64,000 nt of DNA from Bradyrhizobium sp. 1(2017) (GTDB taxonomy: Bacteria > Pseudomonadota > Alphaproteobacteria > Rhizobiales > Xanthobacteraceae): positions 4,856,001 through 4,920,000 of the forward strand of contig NZ_CP050022.2 of assembly GCF_011602485.2 (NCBI RefSeq), read 5' to 3'. How positions within the stretch are numbered: the first letter of the stretch is position 1; every line of letters begins with the position of its first letter. Shown here piece after piece: positions 33,651 to 45,241 of this stretch. The notes under the pieces were generated by a model. The model did no database searches and had not been told where the DNA came from. It saw only the letters and a program-made list of their open reading frames with translations. Made by a program: the position numbers and the translations under genes.

Positions 33651-33685
33651 GACAGAAATATCTGACATGCCTGCCGTGCTGTCAA
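33640..33685 (-). promoter_or_regulatory. promoter and 20-bp palindromic operator of the GbsR gene
   Basis: ATTTCTGTCATGACAGAAAT (33640-33659) is a perfect 20-bp palindrome centred on the GbsR start codon. TTGACA-N17-GATATT (33685 to 33657, minus strand) places the transcription start within it, so bound regulator would block its own initiation. mRNA would be leaderless or nearly so. Confidence 0.6.
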
Positions 33686-33741
33686 GCGCCCTTGCCCTTG
33701 CATACGGCCCGGCACGTTTGCCTAAAAATGTCCCACCTCAG

Positions 33742-33766
33742 GGAACAATCCGGCGCCTCCGGCGTT
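33742..33766 (+). promoter_or_regulatory. EcfG-type promoter, exact GGAAC-N16-CGTT
   Basis: GGAAC at 33742-33746, CGTT at 33763-33766, 16-base spacer, 25 bases before the hybrid kinase start codon. Confidence 0.65.
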
Positions 33767-33791
33767 TGCTCCCGTCGAGGCGGGGTTCGGA

Positions 33792-35312
33792 ATGGTAAAA
33801 AAGTCCAGTCAACAGAGAGACTTGTTCGAGAGCGAACGCAGTTTCCGGCTGTTGGTGGAAGGCGTTGCGGACTACGCCCTTTACATGCTCGATCCCTCCG
33901 GAATCATCACGAGCTGGAACATCGGCGGCGAGCGCATCAAGGGCTATTCGCCCGGGGAGATCCTCGGACAGCATTTCTCCCGCTTCTACACCGAGACCGA
34001 CCGCGCCAACGGCAAGCCCGCGCGGGCGCTGGGCATCGCGCGGGAAAAGGGCCGCTACGAGGAGGAAGGCTGGCGCGTCCGCAAGGACGGCACGTTCTTC
34101 TGGGCGAGCGTGGTGATCGATCCGATCTACGAGGACGGCGCCCTGGTCGGCTTCGCCAAGATCACGCGCGACATCACCGAACGGCGGAATACGCAGATCA
34201 AGCTCGAGGCGATGCAAAAGCAGCTCGCCGAGTCCCAGAAGTTCGATGCGCTCGGCCAGCTCACCGGCGGGGTCGCCCACGACTTCAACAACCTCCTGAT
34301 GATCATCAGCGGCAGCCTCCACATGCTGAAGCGAGGGTCCGACGACGAGGCCAAGCTTCAGCGCGCGATCTCGGCCATCGAGACCGCTACCAAGCGCGGC
34401 GCGGCGCTGACCAACCAGCTGCTCACCTTCGCGCGGCGGCAGAGCGTCAATCCGCAGGCGATCGATTTCGCCGAGCGGATGGCGGCGATCCGCGAGGTGC
34501 TCGATGCCGGCGTCGGCAGCTCCGTGCGCCTCGCCTCCGACATCAGCGGCGACCTCTGGCCGGTCAAGACCGATGCCTCCGAACTCGAGACCGCGCTGCT
34601 CAACCTCGTCATCAATGCGCGCGACGCGATGCCCGACGGCGGCACAGTGACGATCGGCGCGCGCAACGTCGTGCTGGACGAGGCGCCCCTCGCCGGCGAC
34701 TTCGTCGCGATCGACGTCGCCGATACCGGGCTCGGCATTCCCGGTGACGTCCTCGACAAGATCTTCGAGCCGTTCTTCACGACCAAGCCGATCGGAAAAG
34801 GCACCGGCCTCGGCCTCTCCCAGGTGCATGGCTTTGCCCATCAGGCCGGCGGCACGATCAAGGTCGCAAGCGAGCTCGGCAAAGGGACCACCTTCACCAT
34901 CCTCCTGCCGCGCGCGGACAAGGCGCCATCGCGCGAGACGGCGGGAGAGGCATCGTTCCGCGGCAGCGGCACGGTGCTGCTGGTCGAGGATAATCCCGAC
35001 GTCGCCGCCGTCAGCGTCGGCCTCCTGGAGCAGCTCGGCTACAGCGTGCACCGCGTCGCCGATGCCGAGGCCGCGTTGCGCGAGATCGAGAAGAACGGCG
35101 TCGACTTCGTGTTCTCGGACATCGTCATGCCCGGCAAGATGGACGGGCTCAGCCTCGCCCAGCACCTGCGCCAGATCCGTCCCGGTCTGCCGATCCTGCT
35201 CGCCACCGGCTACAGCGAGGTCGCCGCCGGCGTGCGTGGCGATTTCCCGATCCTGCGAAAGCCCTACGAGATCCACGAGCTCAGCGAAGCGATCGCCAAG
35301 CTGCCGCGGTGA
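33792..35312 (+). CDS. PAS hybrid histidine kinase with receiver domain
   Basis: A 506-residue soluble kinase: PAS (about 14-135; [20 protein letters not shown]), HisKA with phospho-His163 ([15 protein letters not shown]), HATPase ([33 protein letters not shown]) and a C-terminal receiver ([23 protein letters not shown]). No membrane segment, so it senses a cytosolic cue through PAS. An exact EcfG-type promoter lies upstream, suggesting stress induction. No response regulator output gene adjacent. Same architecture core as the kinase at 40184. Confidence 0.93.
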   Translation: MVKKSSQQRDLFESERSFRLLVEGVADYALYMLDPSGIITSWNIGGERIKGYSPGEILGQHFSRFYTETDRANGKPARALGIAREKGRYEEEGWRVRKDGTFFWASVVIDPIYEDGALVGFAKITRDITERRNTQIKLEAMQKQLAESQKFDALGQLTGGVAHDFNNLLMIISGSLHMLKRGSDDEAKLQRAISAIETATKRGAALTNQLLTFARRQSVNPQAIDFAERMAAIREVLDAGVGSSVRLASDISGDLWPVKTDASELETALLNLVINARDAMPDGGTVTIGARNVVLDEAPLAGDFVAIDVADTGLGIPGDVLDKIFEPFFTTKPIGKGTGLGLSQVHGFAHQAGGTIKVASELGKGTTFTILLPRADKAPSRETAGEASFRGSGTVLLVEDNPDVAAVSVGLLEQLGYSVHRVADAEAALREIEKNGVDFVFSDIVMPGKMDGLSLAQHLRQIRPGLPILLATGYSEVAAGVRGDFPILRKPYEIHELSEAIAKLPR

Positions 35313-35372
35313 GGCTCAGGCTTCCCGCCTCGACGCCGTCATGGCCGGGCTGACGACCTCCGGTGAGAGCAC

Positions 35373-35672
35373 CTACAGCGTCGGCAACACCGAAAATGCC
35401 TCCCCTGCCCGTCGCAAGTTCAGCTCATCGGGACCAGCGGTCTCGCTGGTGACGCTGTCCACGCGCGAGGATGGCGGGCCGTGGCGGCACAATGCGACCA
35501 TGTCGGCAACATGCTTCGGGGGGCCGGCGAACAGCGCCTCCACGCTGCCGTCGCGACGGTTGCGGACCCAGCCTTCGAGACCGCTGGTGGTCGCCTGGTA
35601 TTCGACCCAGGCCCGGTAGCCGACGCCCTGCACGCGGCCGCGGACCAAGACCTGGAGGATCGCCCGGCTCAT
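35373..35672 (-). CDS. acyP: acylphosphatase
   Basis: A 99-residue acylphosphatase: [20 protein letters not shown] holds the phosphate loop and catalytic Arg, [20 protein letters not shown] the catalytic Asn. Hydrolyses acyl phosphates in the cytosol. Its ATG overlaps the TGA of the upstream gene (ATGA), so it is co-translated with the PEP mutase-family enzyme. Confidence 0.94.
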   Translation of the reverse strand: MSRAILQVLVRGRVQGVGYRAWVEYQATTSGLEGWVRNRRDGSVEALFAGPPKHVADMVALCRHGPPSSRVDSVTSETAGPDELNLRRAGEAFSVLPTL

Positions 35673-36535
35673 TTTTTCAGCCCAAGAAAGGCGGCGCTGC
35701 GCGCCTTCACGTCGGCCTCGCGCATGACGCGGTTCGTCAGCTCCGCCGCCGACAATCCCTTGAGCGCTTTCGGTGCCGTGCCATCACGTAGCGCTTTCTG
35801 CGTCTCGTACACGGCCTGCGTTGCAGCCGCGATCGGCGCATGGCCCTGAAGCGCGATGCGCACGCGTTGGCTCTCGAGATAGTCGAGCGCGTTCAATTCG
35901 TCCGGCGCACCGCCAAGGACGATCGGAAGGCGCGTGGCGGATGCAATGGCCTCGACCTCAGCGCGCGACTTGATGCCGGTGAAGAACAGCGCATCGACGC
36001 CGGTGGCCTCATAGGCCCTGGCGCGGCGAATCGCATCCTCGACCGACGTGATCGAGGCCGCTCCCGTGCGGCCCATGATGACGAGCGAGGGATCGCTGCG
36101 GCCGTCGAGCGCCGCCTTCATCTTGCCGACGCCTTCCTCGAGCGGGATCAGCTGCGCCTTCGTCTCGCCGAACGCCGCCGGCAGCAGCGTGTCCTCGATG
36201 GTGAGACCGGCAGCACCGGCCGTCTCCAGCTCCTGCACCGTCCGGCGCACGTTCAGCGCATTGCCATAGCCGTGATCGGCATCGACCAGGACAGGAAGCG
36301 CAGAGGCGCGTGACATCCGCCGCATCTGCTCGGCAAGCTCGGTCAGCGTGATCAGCGTGACATCGGGGTCGCCGAGCACGGCAAGCGAGGCCACCGATCC
36401 CCCGAACATGCCGAGCGGAAAGCCGAGATCCTCCGCGATGCGGATCGAAATGGCGTCGTAGACCGAGCCGGGATGGACGCAAGTCCTGCCCGACAAGATC
36501 GATCGCAGTTTCTCGCGGCGGGAACGAAAGGCCAT
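35669..36535 (-). CDS. isocitrate lyase / PEP mutase family enzyme (oxaloacetate decarboxylase-like)
   Basis: A 288-residue TIM-barrel enzyme: [20 protein letters not shown], metal-binding [34 protein letters not shown] and [10 protein letters not shown]. The KKCGH-type catalytic cysteine loop of true isocitrate lyases is absent, which fits the decarboxylase/lyase side-group. Coupled to acylphosphatase by a four-base overlap. Likely splits a 2-oxo acid or 2-methylisocitrate-like compound. Confidence 0.85.
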   Translation of the reverse strand: MAFRSRREKLRSILSGRTCVHPGSVYDAISIRIAEDLGFPLGMFGGSVASLAVLGDPDVTLITLTELAEQMRRMSRASALPVLVDADHGYGNALNVRRTVQELETAGAAGLTIEDTLLPAAFGETKAQLIPLEEGVGKMKAALDGRSDPSLVIMGRTGAASITSVEDAIRRARAYEATGVDALFFTGIKSRAEVEAIASATRLPIVLGGAPDELNALDYLESQRVRIALQGHAPIAAATQAVYETQKALRDGTAPKALKGLSAAELTNRVMREADVKARSAAFLGLKK

Positions 36536-36575
36536 GGTGCTGTCTCGGTTAGGTCACGGAGGCCACAGCATACTT

Positions 36576-36664
36576 CGTCATTGCGAGCGAAGCGAAGCAA
36601 TCCAGAAATGCATCCGCGGCAACAGACTGGATTTGCTTCGTCGCTAAGGCTCCTCGCAATGACG
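36576..36664. repeat. palindromic intergenic repeat (CGTCATTGCGAG type)
   Basis: Begins CGTCATTGCGAGCGAAGCGA and ends CTCCTCGCAATGACG; the two ends are inverted and the middle carries the CAATCC/GGATTTG-like inner arms. This is the common rhizobial/bradyrhizobial intergenic palindrome. Lies between the PEP mutase-family gene and the carboxylase gene. Confidence 0.8.
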
Positions 36665-36701
36665 CGTGCTTGTGGGCAGATCGCCTGCCCCACTCGCATC
36701 C

Positions 36702-38717
<2,016 letters not shown>

Positions 38718-38904
38718 GCTTTTCTTGAGTCTCGACCTTGGGCGGGACCCTTCCCTGGCCGTTGGGGCCTTTGGGACGGGCCGTGTGGCTCCCGTGGTAC
38801 ATCAAAATGGGCCGGAGGCAACGGTCTAAATCCGGCCCAATCTGGCGTGCCAGCGCAAGACCGCAACGGGCCTGGGCAACGGGGCTGGCGGACCCCGAGA
38901 GCGC

Positions 38905-39975
38905 CTACGGCCTGCCAGCCTTGGCCACGTCCCGAACGAGGCTGTGAACAAAGCCCAGTTTCGCGATCACCGCCGTCGACAGGATGAAGGGATAGAGGTC
39001 GCGCAGGCCCATGGCGCGGTTGACGCTGTTCATGGCGAAGGTGAAGGGCAGCCATGCGTTGACCAGCGCTTCAACGTCCCGAGCCTCGTAAGGGTTGAAA
39101 CGGATGCGCGCCGTCAACTCCCCGTCGCGGTCGACCTTGGGACGGACCTCCATGCCGAATTCGGCCGCCATCTCCAGCGTGTCGACGATGTGGAGATAAT
39201 GCGCCCAGGTCTCGGCGAAATCCTCCCAGGGGTGCGTGGTCGCATAGGCGGAGACGTAATTCTGCTGCCAGTCCGGCGGCGCGCCCTCGGCATAATGGCG
39301 CTGCAGGGCCTGGCCGTAATCGGCGGAATCGTCACCGAACACGGCGCGGCAGTCCTCCAGCTTGCCGCCGTCCCGCACCAGCACGTCCCAGAAATAATGT
39401 CCGACCTCGTGGCGGAAATGCCCGAGCAGCGTCCGGTAGGGCTCGCCCATCTCGAGCCTGCGCCGCTCGCGCTCGATATCGTCGGTTTCGGTGAGCGCGA
39501 TCGTGATCAGGCCGTTGTCGTGGCCGGTCATGACCTTCTCCCCGCTGTGCGGATCGTCAGCGAGGAAATTGAAGATCAGCCCATGCTCCGGGTTCTCCTG
39601 CCGGCTCTGGAGCGGCAGCTTCCAGCGGATCAGGGAGTAGAACAGACGGTGCTTGGCCACCTCGAGCTCGCGCCAGCCGGCGAGCTGCGCCTGATCCGAC
39701 AGGTCCGGCACGATGCCGTTGTGACGGCAGGCGCGGCAATAGCCCGTGCTGTCTGCCGCATCCGTCAGCCAGTTGCACGCATCGTATTCGGCATTGCTGC
39801 AGAGCATGCGGCGCTTGCCCTTGTCGGCCAGCGTGGTCCACCCGTCGCCGTCGGGCTCGATCGCCGACATCGTCTCCCCTTCGGGGAGGAAGGCGACCCG
39901 ATGTCCGCAGCGTTCGCAGGCGCGATTCTCGAAATACAGGACGTTGCCGCAGGCCTGGCAGACAAAGAGCTTCAA
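38905..39975 (-). CDS. zinc-binding metallopeptidase with N-terminal zinc ribbon
   Basis: A 356-residue protein: zinc ribbon at the N-terminus (CQACGNVLYFENRACERCGH), a second cysteine set (CNWLTD...CRACRHN) and a peptidase core with HEVGHYFWDVL (HExxH-like motif, third ligand probably in EDFAETWAHYLH). Matches the putative zinc-binding metallopeptidase family (Peptidase_Mx type). Substrate unknown. Followed on its 3' side by the carboxylase gene 188 bases away; that gap shows nothing notable. Confidence 0.85.
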   Translation of the reverse strand: MKLFVCQACGNVLYFENRACERCGHRVAFLPEGETMSAIEPDGDGWTTLADKGKRRMLCSNAEYDACNWLTDAADSTGYCRACRHNGIVPDLSDQAQLAGWRELEVAKHRLFYSLIRWKLPLQSRQENPEHGLIFNFLADDPHSGEKVMTGHDNGLITIALTETDDIERERRRLEMGEPYRTLLGHFRHEVGHYFWDVLVRDGGKLEDCRAVFGDDSADYGQALQRHYAEGAPPDWQQNYVSAYATTHPWEDFAETWAHYLHIVDTLEMAAEFGMEVRPKVDRDGELTARIRFNPYEARDVEALVNAWLPFTFAMNSVNRAMGLRDLYPFILSTAVIAKLGFVHSLVRDVAKAGRP

Positions 39976-40057
39976 GATTTAGCCTCTTTGGAAAGAGAGT
40001 CTTATCAACGAGGGCGCCTCGCGAAGACGCCTCCGCAGGCTCATCGTTCCAACGTCA

Positions 40058-40082
40058 GGAACAAATTGCCAGATCTGGCGTT
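40058..40082 (+). promoter_or_regulatory. EcfG-type promoter, exact GGAAC-N16-CGTT
   Basis: GGAAC at 40058-40062 and CGTT at 40079-40082 with a 16-base spacer, 101 bases before the hybrid kinase start at 40184. GTTCC at 40046 makes an inverted pair with the -35 element. Confidence 0.65.
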
Positions 40083-40183
40083 TCGTTCATACCCGCCGCC
40101 GTGCGTTCTGCGGCGTCGTTCCTTGATATTCCCTTCTAAGCGATGGCCATCACGCTCCGTCTGTGTGAATATCGGGCCGGCAC

Positions 40184-42661
40184 GTGCATAACCGCATCAC
40201 AACGGCCAATGCCTTGAACGATCCCTTGCCCGAGACCATCGCCGCCGAGAGGCTGCGCCAGCACCTCGAAGACGTCGCGCGCGAGCGCGACAACGCCTAT
40301 CGCGCGCTTCAGGAGCGCGAGGCCGAGCTCGCACGCATCCAGCGCATCGGCAAGGTCGGCGGCGTCGAGGTCGACTTCCGCGAAGGCTTCAAGAACCGCC
40401 GTTCGCCCGAATATCTGATGATCCACGGCCTTCCGCCCGAGGCCGCCGACGAGTCGCACGAGGACTGGGTCAACCGCATCCATCCCGGGGATCGCGACGC
40501 GACCGTCAGACATTTCTTCGAGGCTCTCGCCGGAACGAGCGAGGACTACACCGCCGAATACCGCATCATCCGCCCCAAGGACGGCGAGACCCGCTGGATC
40601 CGGGTCGTCGCCAAGATCGAGCGCGACAAGGACGGCCGCGCGCTTCGCCTCGTCGGCGCCCATATCGACATGACCGACCAGGCACTCGCGCGTGAGACGC
40701 TGCGCGAGAGCGAGGAGCGCTTCCGGCTGATCGCCGACAGCGCGCCGGTGCCGATCTGGGTGACCAAGCTCGATCGTAAGCGGTCCTTCGCCAACCAGGC
40801 CTATGTCGATTTCGTCGGCCTGCCCTATGATCAGGCCATCGACTTCGACTGGCGCAAGATCCTCCATCCGGACGACCTGCCGCATGTGCTGCAGCAATCC
40901 GTTCAGGGTGAAGCCTCGCTGAAGCCATTCGTGCTGGAAGCACGCTACAAGAACGCCGGCGGCGAATGGCGCTGGCTGCGCTCGGAATCGCAGCCGCGCT
41001 GGGATCCGACCGGCAAGCATATCGGCTTCATCGGCGTCGCCCACGACATCACTGTCGCCAAGCAGGCCGAGATTGAACTCCGCCAGCTCAACGAGACGCT
41101 GGAGGAGCGCATCGCCGAGCGCACCGCCGAGCTCGAGTCCAACGAGGCGCGGCTGCGTGCAATCCTCGAGACCAGCAACCAGTATCAGGGCCTCGTCAAT
41201 CTCAAGGGCGAATTGCTTTACGCCAACAAGACCGCGCTGGACGGGATCAGGGCGAGCTCTTCGGACGTGATCGGCAAGCCGCTGTGGGAGACCCCATGGT
41301 TCAGCGCGACGGAAGGCATGGGCGCGCTGGTGCGCGAGGCCTTCGACGCCGTGCTCAAGGGCGAAGCGGTGCGCCTTGAAATGCGGCTGCGCCTTCCCAT
41401 CGGTGAGCGCGACTTCGACTTCGGCATGCGCCCCGTGCTCGACCGACACGGCAACATCACCGGCGCCGTGCCCGAGGCCGTCGACATCACCGAGCGCCGC
41501 CGCGGCGAGGAAGCGCTGCGGCAATCCCAGAAGATGGAGGCGATCGGCCAGCTCACCGGCGGTGTCGCGCACGACTTCAACAATCTCCTCACCATCATCC
41601 GGTCGGCGACCGACTTCCTGCGCCGCCGCGAGCTGCCGGAGGAGCGCCGCCGCCGCTATGTCGACGCCATCTCTGAGACGGTCGAGCGCGCCTCCAAGCT
41701 GACCGCGCAGCTTCTGGCGTTCGCGCGGCGGCAGCCGCTGAAGCCGCAGATCTTCAATGTCGGCAGCCAGGTCGAGGGCGTCGCGCAATTGGTCCGGCCG
41801 CTGGTCGGGGGCCGCATCGAGATCGCGGTCGAGGTCGAGGATGCCGGCTGCTTCACGGTGGCCGACATCGCCCAGTTCGAGACCGCACTGATCAACCTCG
41901 CGGTCAACGCCCGCGACGCCATGAACGGCGAAGGCCGTCTGATCATCGCGGTGCGCAAGGTTCAGGGCATTCCGAGCCTGCGCGCGCAATCGGCGCGCCG
42001 CGGCGACTATGTCGCGATCTCGGTCACCGACACCGGTAGCGGCATTGCGGCGGAACATCTCGATTCGATCTTCGAGCCCTTCTTCACCACCAAGGAGGTC
42101 GGCAAGGGAACGGGCCTCGGTCTCAGCCAGGCCTTTGGCTTCGCAAAACAGTCCGAGGGCGACATCGCGGTGACGAGCGCGCAGGGCGAAGGCGCCGCCT
42201 TCACGATCTATCTGCCGCAGGCGCAAAGCCCCGCAACGGACAAGGAAGCCGCGGCGCTGACCTACGAGGCTGCGGCCACGGGACGTGGTCATCGCGTGCT
42301 CGTGGTCGAGGACGACGACGAGGTTGGCCGCTTCTCCACCGAGCTCCTGGAGGATCTCGGCTATGTCGTCCGCCGCGTCGCCAACGCCCATTCGGCGCTC
42401 GCGATCCTCGGCGAGAACGAATTCGCCGTCGACCTCGTGTTTTCCGACGTCATCATGCCCGGCATGAACGGCGTCGAGCTCGCCGGCATCATCCGCGAGC
42501 GCTATCCGGGCCTGCCGGTCGTGCTCACCTCCGGCTACAGCAACGTGCTCGCCGAGAACGCCCATCGCGGCTTCGAGCTGATCCAGAAGCCGTATTCGGT
42601 GGAATTGCTGTCGCGCATCCTGCGCAAGGCGATCACGGAGAAGCTGGCGGTCGCGCGGTGA
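40184..42661 (+). CDS. multi-PAS hybrid histidine kinase with receiver domain
   Basis: An 825-residue soluble kinase: coiled coil (about 20-50), three PAS domains (about 55-165, 175-305, 325-440; the second has the PAC-like RWLRSESQPRWDPTGKHIGF), HisKA with phospho-His463 ([16 protein letters not shown]), HATPase ([34 protein letters not shown]) and a receiver (VLVVEDDDE; VFSDVIMPGMNGVE). GTG start at 40184, 101 bases after an exact EcfG-type promoter. Its stop overlaps the GTG of the MFS gene by four bases. Confidence 0.92.
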   Translation: MHNRITTANALNDPLPETIAAERLRQHLEDVARERDNAYRALQEREAELARIQRIGKVGGVEVDFREGFKNRRSPEYLMIHGLPPEAADESHEDWVNRIHPGDRDATVRHFFEALAGTSEDYTAEYRIIRPKDGETRWIRVVAKIERDKDGRALRLVGAHIDMTDQALARETLRESEERFRLIADSAPVPIWVTKLDRKRSFANQAYVDFVGLPYDQAIDFDWRKILHPDDLPHVLQQSVQGEASLKPFVLEARYKNAGGEWRWLRSESQPRWDPTGKHIGFIGVAHDITVAKQAEIELRQLNETLEERIAERTAELESNEARLRAILETSNQYQGLVNLKGELLYANKTALDGIRASSSDVIGKPLWETPWFSATEGMGALVREAFDAVLKGEAVRLEMRLRLPIGERDFDFGMRPVLDRHGNITGAVPEAVDITERRRGEEALRQSQKMEAIGQLTGGVAHDFNNLLTIIRSATDFLRRRELPEERRRRYVDAISETVERASKLTAQLLAFARRQPLKPQIFNVGSQVEGVAQLVRPLVGGRIEIAVEVEDAGCFTVADIAQFETALINLAVNARDAMNGEGRLIIAVRKVQGIPSLRAQSARRGDYVAISVTDTGSGIAAEHLDSIFEPFFTTKEVGKGTGLGLSQAFGFAKQSEGDIAVTSAQGEGAAFTIYLPQAQSPATDKEAAALTYEAAATGRGHRVLVVEDDDEVGRFSTELLEDLGYVVRRVANAHSALAILGENEFAVDLVFSDVIMPGMNGVELAGIIRERYPGLPVVLTSGYSNVLAENAHRGFELIQKPYSVELLSRILRKAITEKLAVAR

Positions 42662-43959
42662 ATCTTCCTCCGCTGTCGTCCCGGACAAGCACGCCCCAGA
42701 CAAGGCAGGCGGGCCGCGCGCTGGATGCAGCCAATTTCTTCCTCGCCGACGTCCGCGACGGGCTCGGCCCGTATCTGGCCGTCTATCTTCTCACCGAGCA
42801 GCACTGGAACGAGGCGCGCATCGGCATCGTGATGTCCATCGCGACCATCGCCGGGATCGCGGCGCAGACGCCGGCCGGTGCACTGGTCGACGCCACGCGG
42901 GCGAAGCGGCTGGTAATGATCGTTTCCGCGGTTCTGGTGACACTCGCCTCGCTCTCATTGCCGCTGTTGCCGAGCTTCCTGCCGGTCGCCATCTCGCAAG
43001 GCATCGCGCAGGCCGCCGCCGTGGTCTTCCCGCCGGCGATCGCCGCTGTCTCGCTTGGCATCTTCGGCCATGCCGCCTTCACCCGCCGCATTGGCCGCAA
43101 CGAGACTTTCAACCACGCCGGCAACGCCGTCGCGGCGGCAATTGCCGGCCTCTCCGCCTATTGGTTCGGACCGACCGTCGTGTTCTACCTTCTAAGCGCC
43201 ATGGCGATCGCGAGCCTCCTCAGCATCCTGGCGATTCCCGAACAGGCGATCGATCACGATCTCGCGCGCGGGCTGCACGATGCCGATGGCGACGTCCAGC
43301 GCGAGCAGCCCTCGGGCCTTGGCGTGCTCCTGACCTGCCGTCCCCTGCTCGTCTTCGCAATTTGCGTACTGCTCTTCCACCTTTCCAATGCCGCCATGCT
43401 GCCGCTGGTCGGGCAGAAGCTTGCGCTCCAGGACAAGAACATCGGAACGAGCCTGATGTCGGCCTGCATCGTCGCGGCGCAAATCGTGATGGTGCCGTTC
43501 GCAATGCTGGTCGGCGCACGGGCCGACAGCTGGGGCCACAAGCGGTTCTTCCTTGCCGCACTGCTGGTCCTGCCCGTCCGCGGCGCACTCTATACCCTCT
43601 CGGACAATACATTCTGGCTGGTCGGCGTGCAGCTTCTCGACGGCGTCGGCGCCGGCATCTTCGGTGCGATCTTCCCGGTCATCGTCGCCGACCTCATGCG
43701 CAATACCGGCCGCTTCAACGTCGCGCAGGGTGCCGTCATCACGGCCCAGAGCATCGGCGCCGCGCTGTCGACGGCGCTCGCCGGCTTCGTCGTGGTCGGC
43801 GCCGGTTACAGCGCAGCGTTCCTCACGCTCGGCGCCGCCGCGGCGATTGGCGCAGTCGTCTGCCTCCTCGCTCTGCCCGAGACGCGACAAGGCGATGACG
43901 GAGATCCGCGTCCGAAGGGGAAGACAGCGGCGTCGGCTTCCGCTATCGCTGCCGAATGA
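42658..43959 (+). CDS. MFS transporter
   Basis: A 433-residue 12-helix major facilitator protein (AGIAAQTPAGALVDATRAKR is the loop 2-3 motif with its downstream arginine; SWGHKRFFLAALLVLPVRGA the repeat in the C-half). GTG start overlaps the kinase stop (GTGA), so translation is coupled to the kinase, which may control or sense what it carries. Substrate unknown. Inner membrane. Confidence 0.85.
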   Translation: MNLPPLSSRTSTPQTRQAGRALDAANFFLADVRDGLGPYLAVYLLTEQHWNEARIGIVMSIATIAGIAAQTPAGALVDATRAKRLVMIVSAVLVTLASLSLPLLPSFLPVAISQGIAQAAAVVFPPAIAAVSLGIFGHAAFTRRIGRNETFNHAGNAVAAAIAGLSAYWFGPTVVFYLLSAMAIASLLSILAIPEQAIDHDLARGLHDADGDVQREQPSGLGVLLTCRPLLVFAICVLLFHLSNAAMLPLVGQKLALQDKNIGTSLMSACIVAAQIVMVPFAMLVGARADSWGHKRFFLAALLVLPVRGALYTLSDNTFWLVGVQLLDGVGAGIFGAIFPVIVADLMRNTGRFNVAQGAVITAQSIGAALSTALAGFVVVGAGYSAAFLTLGAAAAIGAVVCLLALPETRQGDDGDPRPKGKTAASASAIAAE

Positions 43960-43983
43960 CTCCCCTGCATTCGAGAACCAACC

Positions 43984-45234
43984 GTGCCGTCTGACGCCAT
44001 CTGGGCCTGGAGCATCATCGTCGCCGCGACCGCCTGCGTCATCATCCGGCCGTTTCGCCTGCCCGAGGCGGTCTGGGCCGTGATCGGCGCCGGCGCGCTC
44101 GTGCTTTTTGGTCTGCTGCCGTGGCAGGACGCGCTGACAGGGATTGAGAAGGGCGTCGACGTCTACCTCTTCCTGATCGGCATGATGCTGATCGCGGAGC
44201 TCGCGCGGCTCGAAGGCCTGTTCGATTACCTCGCCGCCCTAGCCGTGGAATTTGCGCGCGGCTCGCCGCAGCGGCTGTTCCTGCTGATCTATCTCGTCGG
44301 CACGCTCGTGACCGTGCTGCTCTCCAACGATGCCACCGCGATCGTGCTGACGCCGGCCGTCTATGCCGCGACGCGCGCGGCTGGCGCCAAGCCGCTGCCT
44401 TACCTGTTCGTCTGCGCCTTCATCGCCAATGCCGCGAGCTTCGTGCTGCCGATCTCCAACCCGGCCAATCTGGTCGTGTTCGGCGCGCGCATGCCCGCGC
44501 TCACCGAATGGCTGCGCCTGTTCGCCCTGCCCTCGGCGGCCTCGATCGTGATGACCTATGTCGTGCTGCGCCTGACCCAGCACCGCGCGCTGAAGGAAGA
44601 GACGATTGCGCGCAAGGTGCCGCATCCGAAGCTCGGACGCGGCGGCAAGCTCACGGCAATCGGCATCGCGGCGATCGGTGTCGTGCTGGTGACGGCATCC
44701 GCGCTGGACAGGCAACTGGGCCTGCCGACCTTCATTTGCGGCGTGGTGACGGCCGCTCTCGTGCTGCTGATCAGCCGGCAATCGCCTTTGCCCGTGCTGC
44801 ACGGCGTCTCCTGGAGCGTGCTGCCGCTGGTCGGCGGGCTCTTCGTAATGGTGGAAGCACTGATCAAGACCGGCGTGATCGCGCAGCTCAGCGCGCTGCT
44901 GCATCAGGCGGTGGCACAATCGGTTCCGCAGGCTGCCTGGAACGTCGGCATTGCGACTGCTGTCGCGACCAACATCGCCAACAATCTCCCGGTCGGTCTG
45001 GTCGCCGGCTCGGTCGCCGCCGGCGATCATCTGCCCGCACAGGTCGTCAGCGCCATCCTGATCGGCGTCGATCTCGGCCCCAATCTGTCGGTGACGGGAT
45101 CGCTCGCCACCATCCTCTGGCTGGTCGCGCTGCGGCGGGAGAAGATCGAGGTCGGCGCCTGGCCGTTCCTCAAGCTCGGCATGCTGGTGACGCCGCCAGC
45201 CCTGATCGCGGCACTGGCTGCCGCGATCAGGTGA
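43984..45234 (+). CDS. ArsB/SLC13-type ion transporter
   Basis: A 416-residue protein with about 11-12 hydrophobic spans of the ion-transporter superfamily: VLLSNDATAIVLTPAVYAAT (the conserved NDAT/SN motif) repeated as ATNIANNLPVGLVAGSVAAG in the second half. Closest in character to ArsB arsenite transporters, but no arsR or arsC lies nearby, so arsenite is unproven; dicarboxylate or other oxyanions are possible. GTG start. Last gene of the kinase-MFS operon, 24 bases after it. Confidence 0.75.
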   Translation: MPSDAIWAWSIIVAATACVIIRPFRLPEAVWAVIGAGALVLFGLLPWQDALTGIEKGVDVYLFLIGMMLIAELARLEGLFDYLAALAVEFARGSPQRLFLLIYLVGTLVTVLLSNDATAIVLTPAVYAATRAAGAKPLPYLFVCAFIANAASFVLPISNPANLVVFGARMPALTEWLRLFALPSAASIVMTYVVLRLTQHRALKEETIARKVPHPKLGRGGKLTAIGIAAIGVVLVTASALDRQLGLPTFICGVVTAALVLLISRQSPLPVLHGVSWSVLPLVGGLFVMVEALIKTGVIAQLSALLHQAVAQSVPQAAWNVGIATAVATNIANNLPVGLVAGSVAAGDHLPAQVVSAILIGVDLGPNLSVTGSLATILWLVALRREKIEVGAWPFLKLGMLVTPPALIAALAAAIR

Positions 45235-45241
45235 CGCATCC

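Noticed and set aside
40136..42703. Open frame of 855 codons on the minus strand
   Set aside because: Antisense to the multi-PAS hybrid kinase, no recognisable motif.
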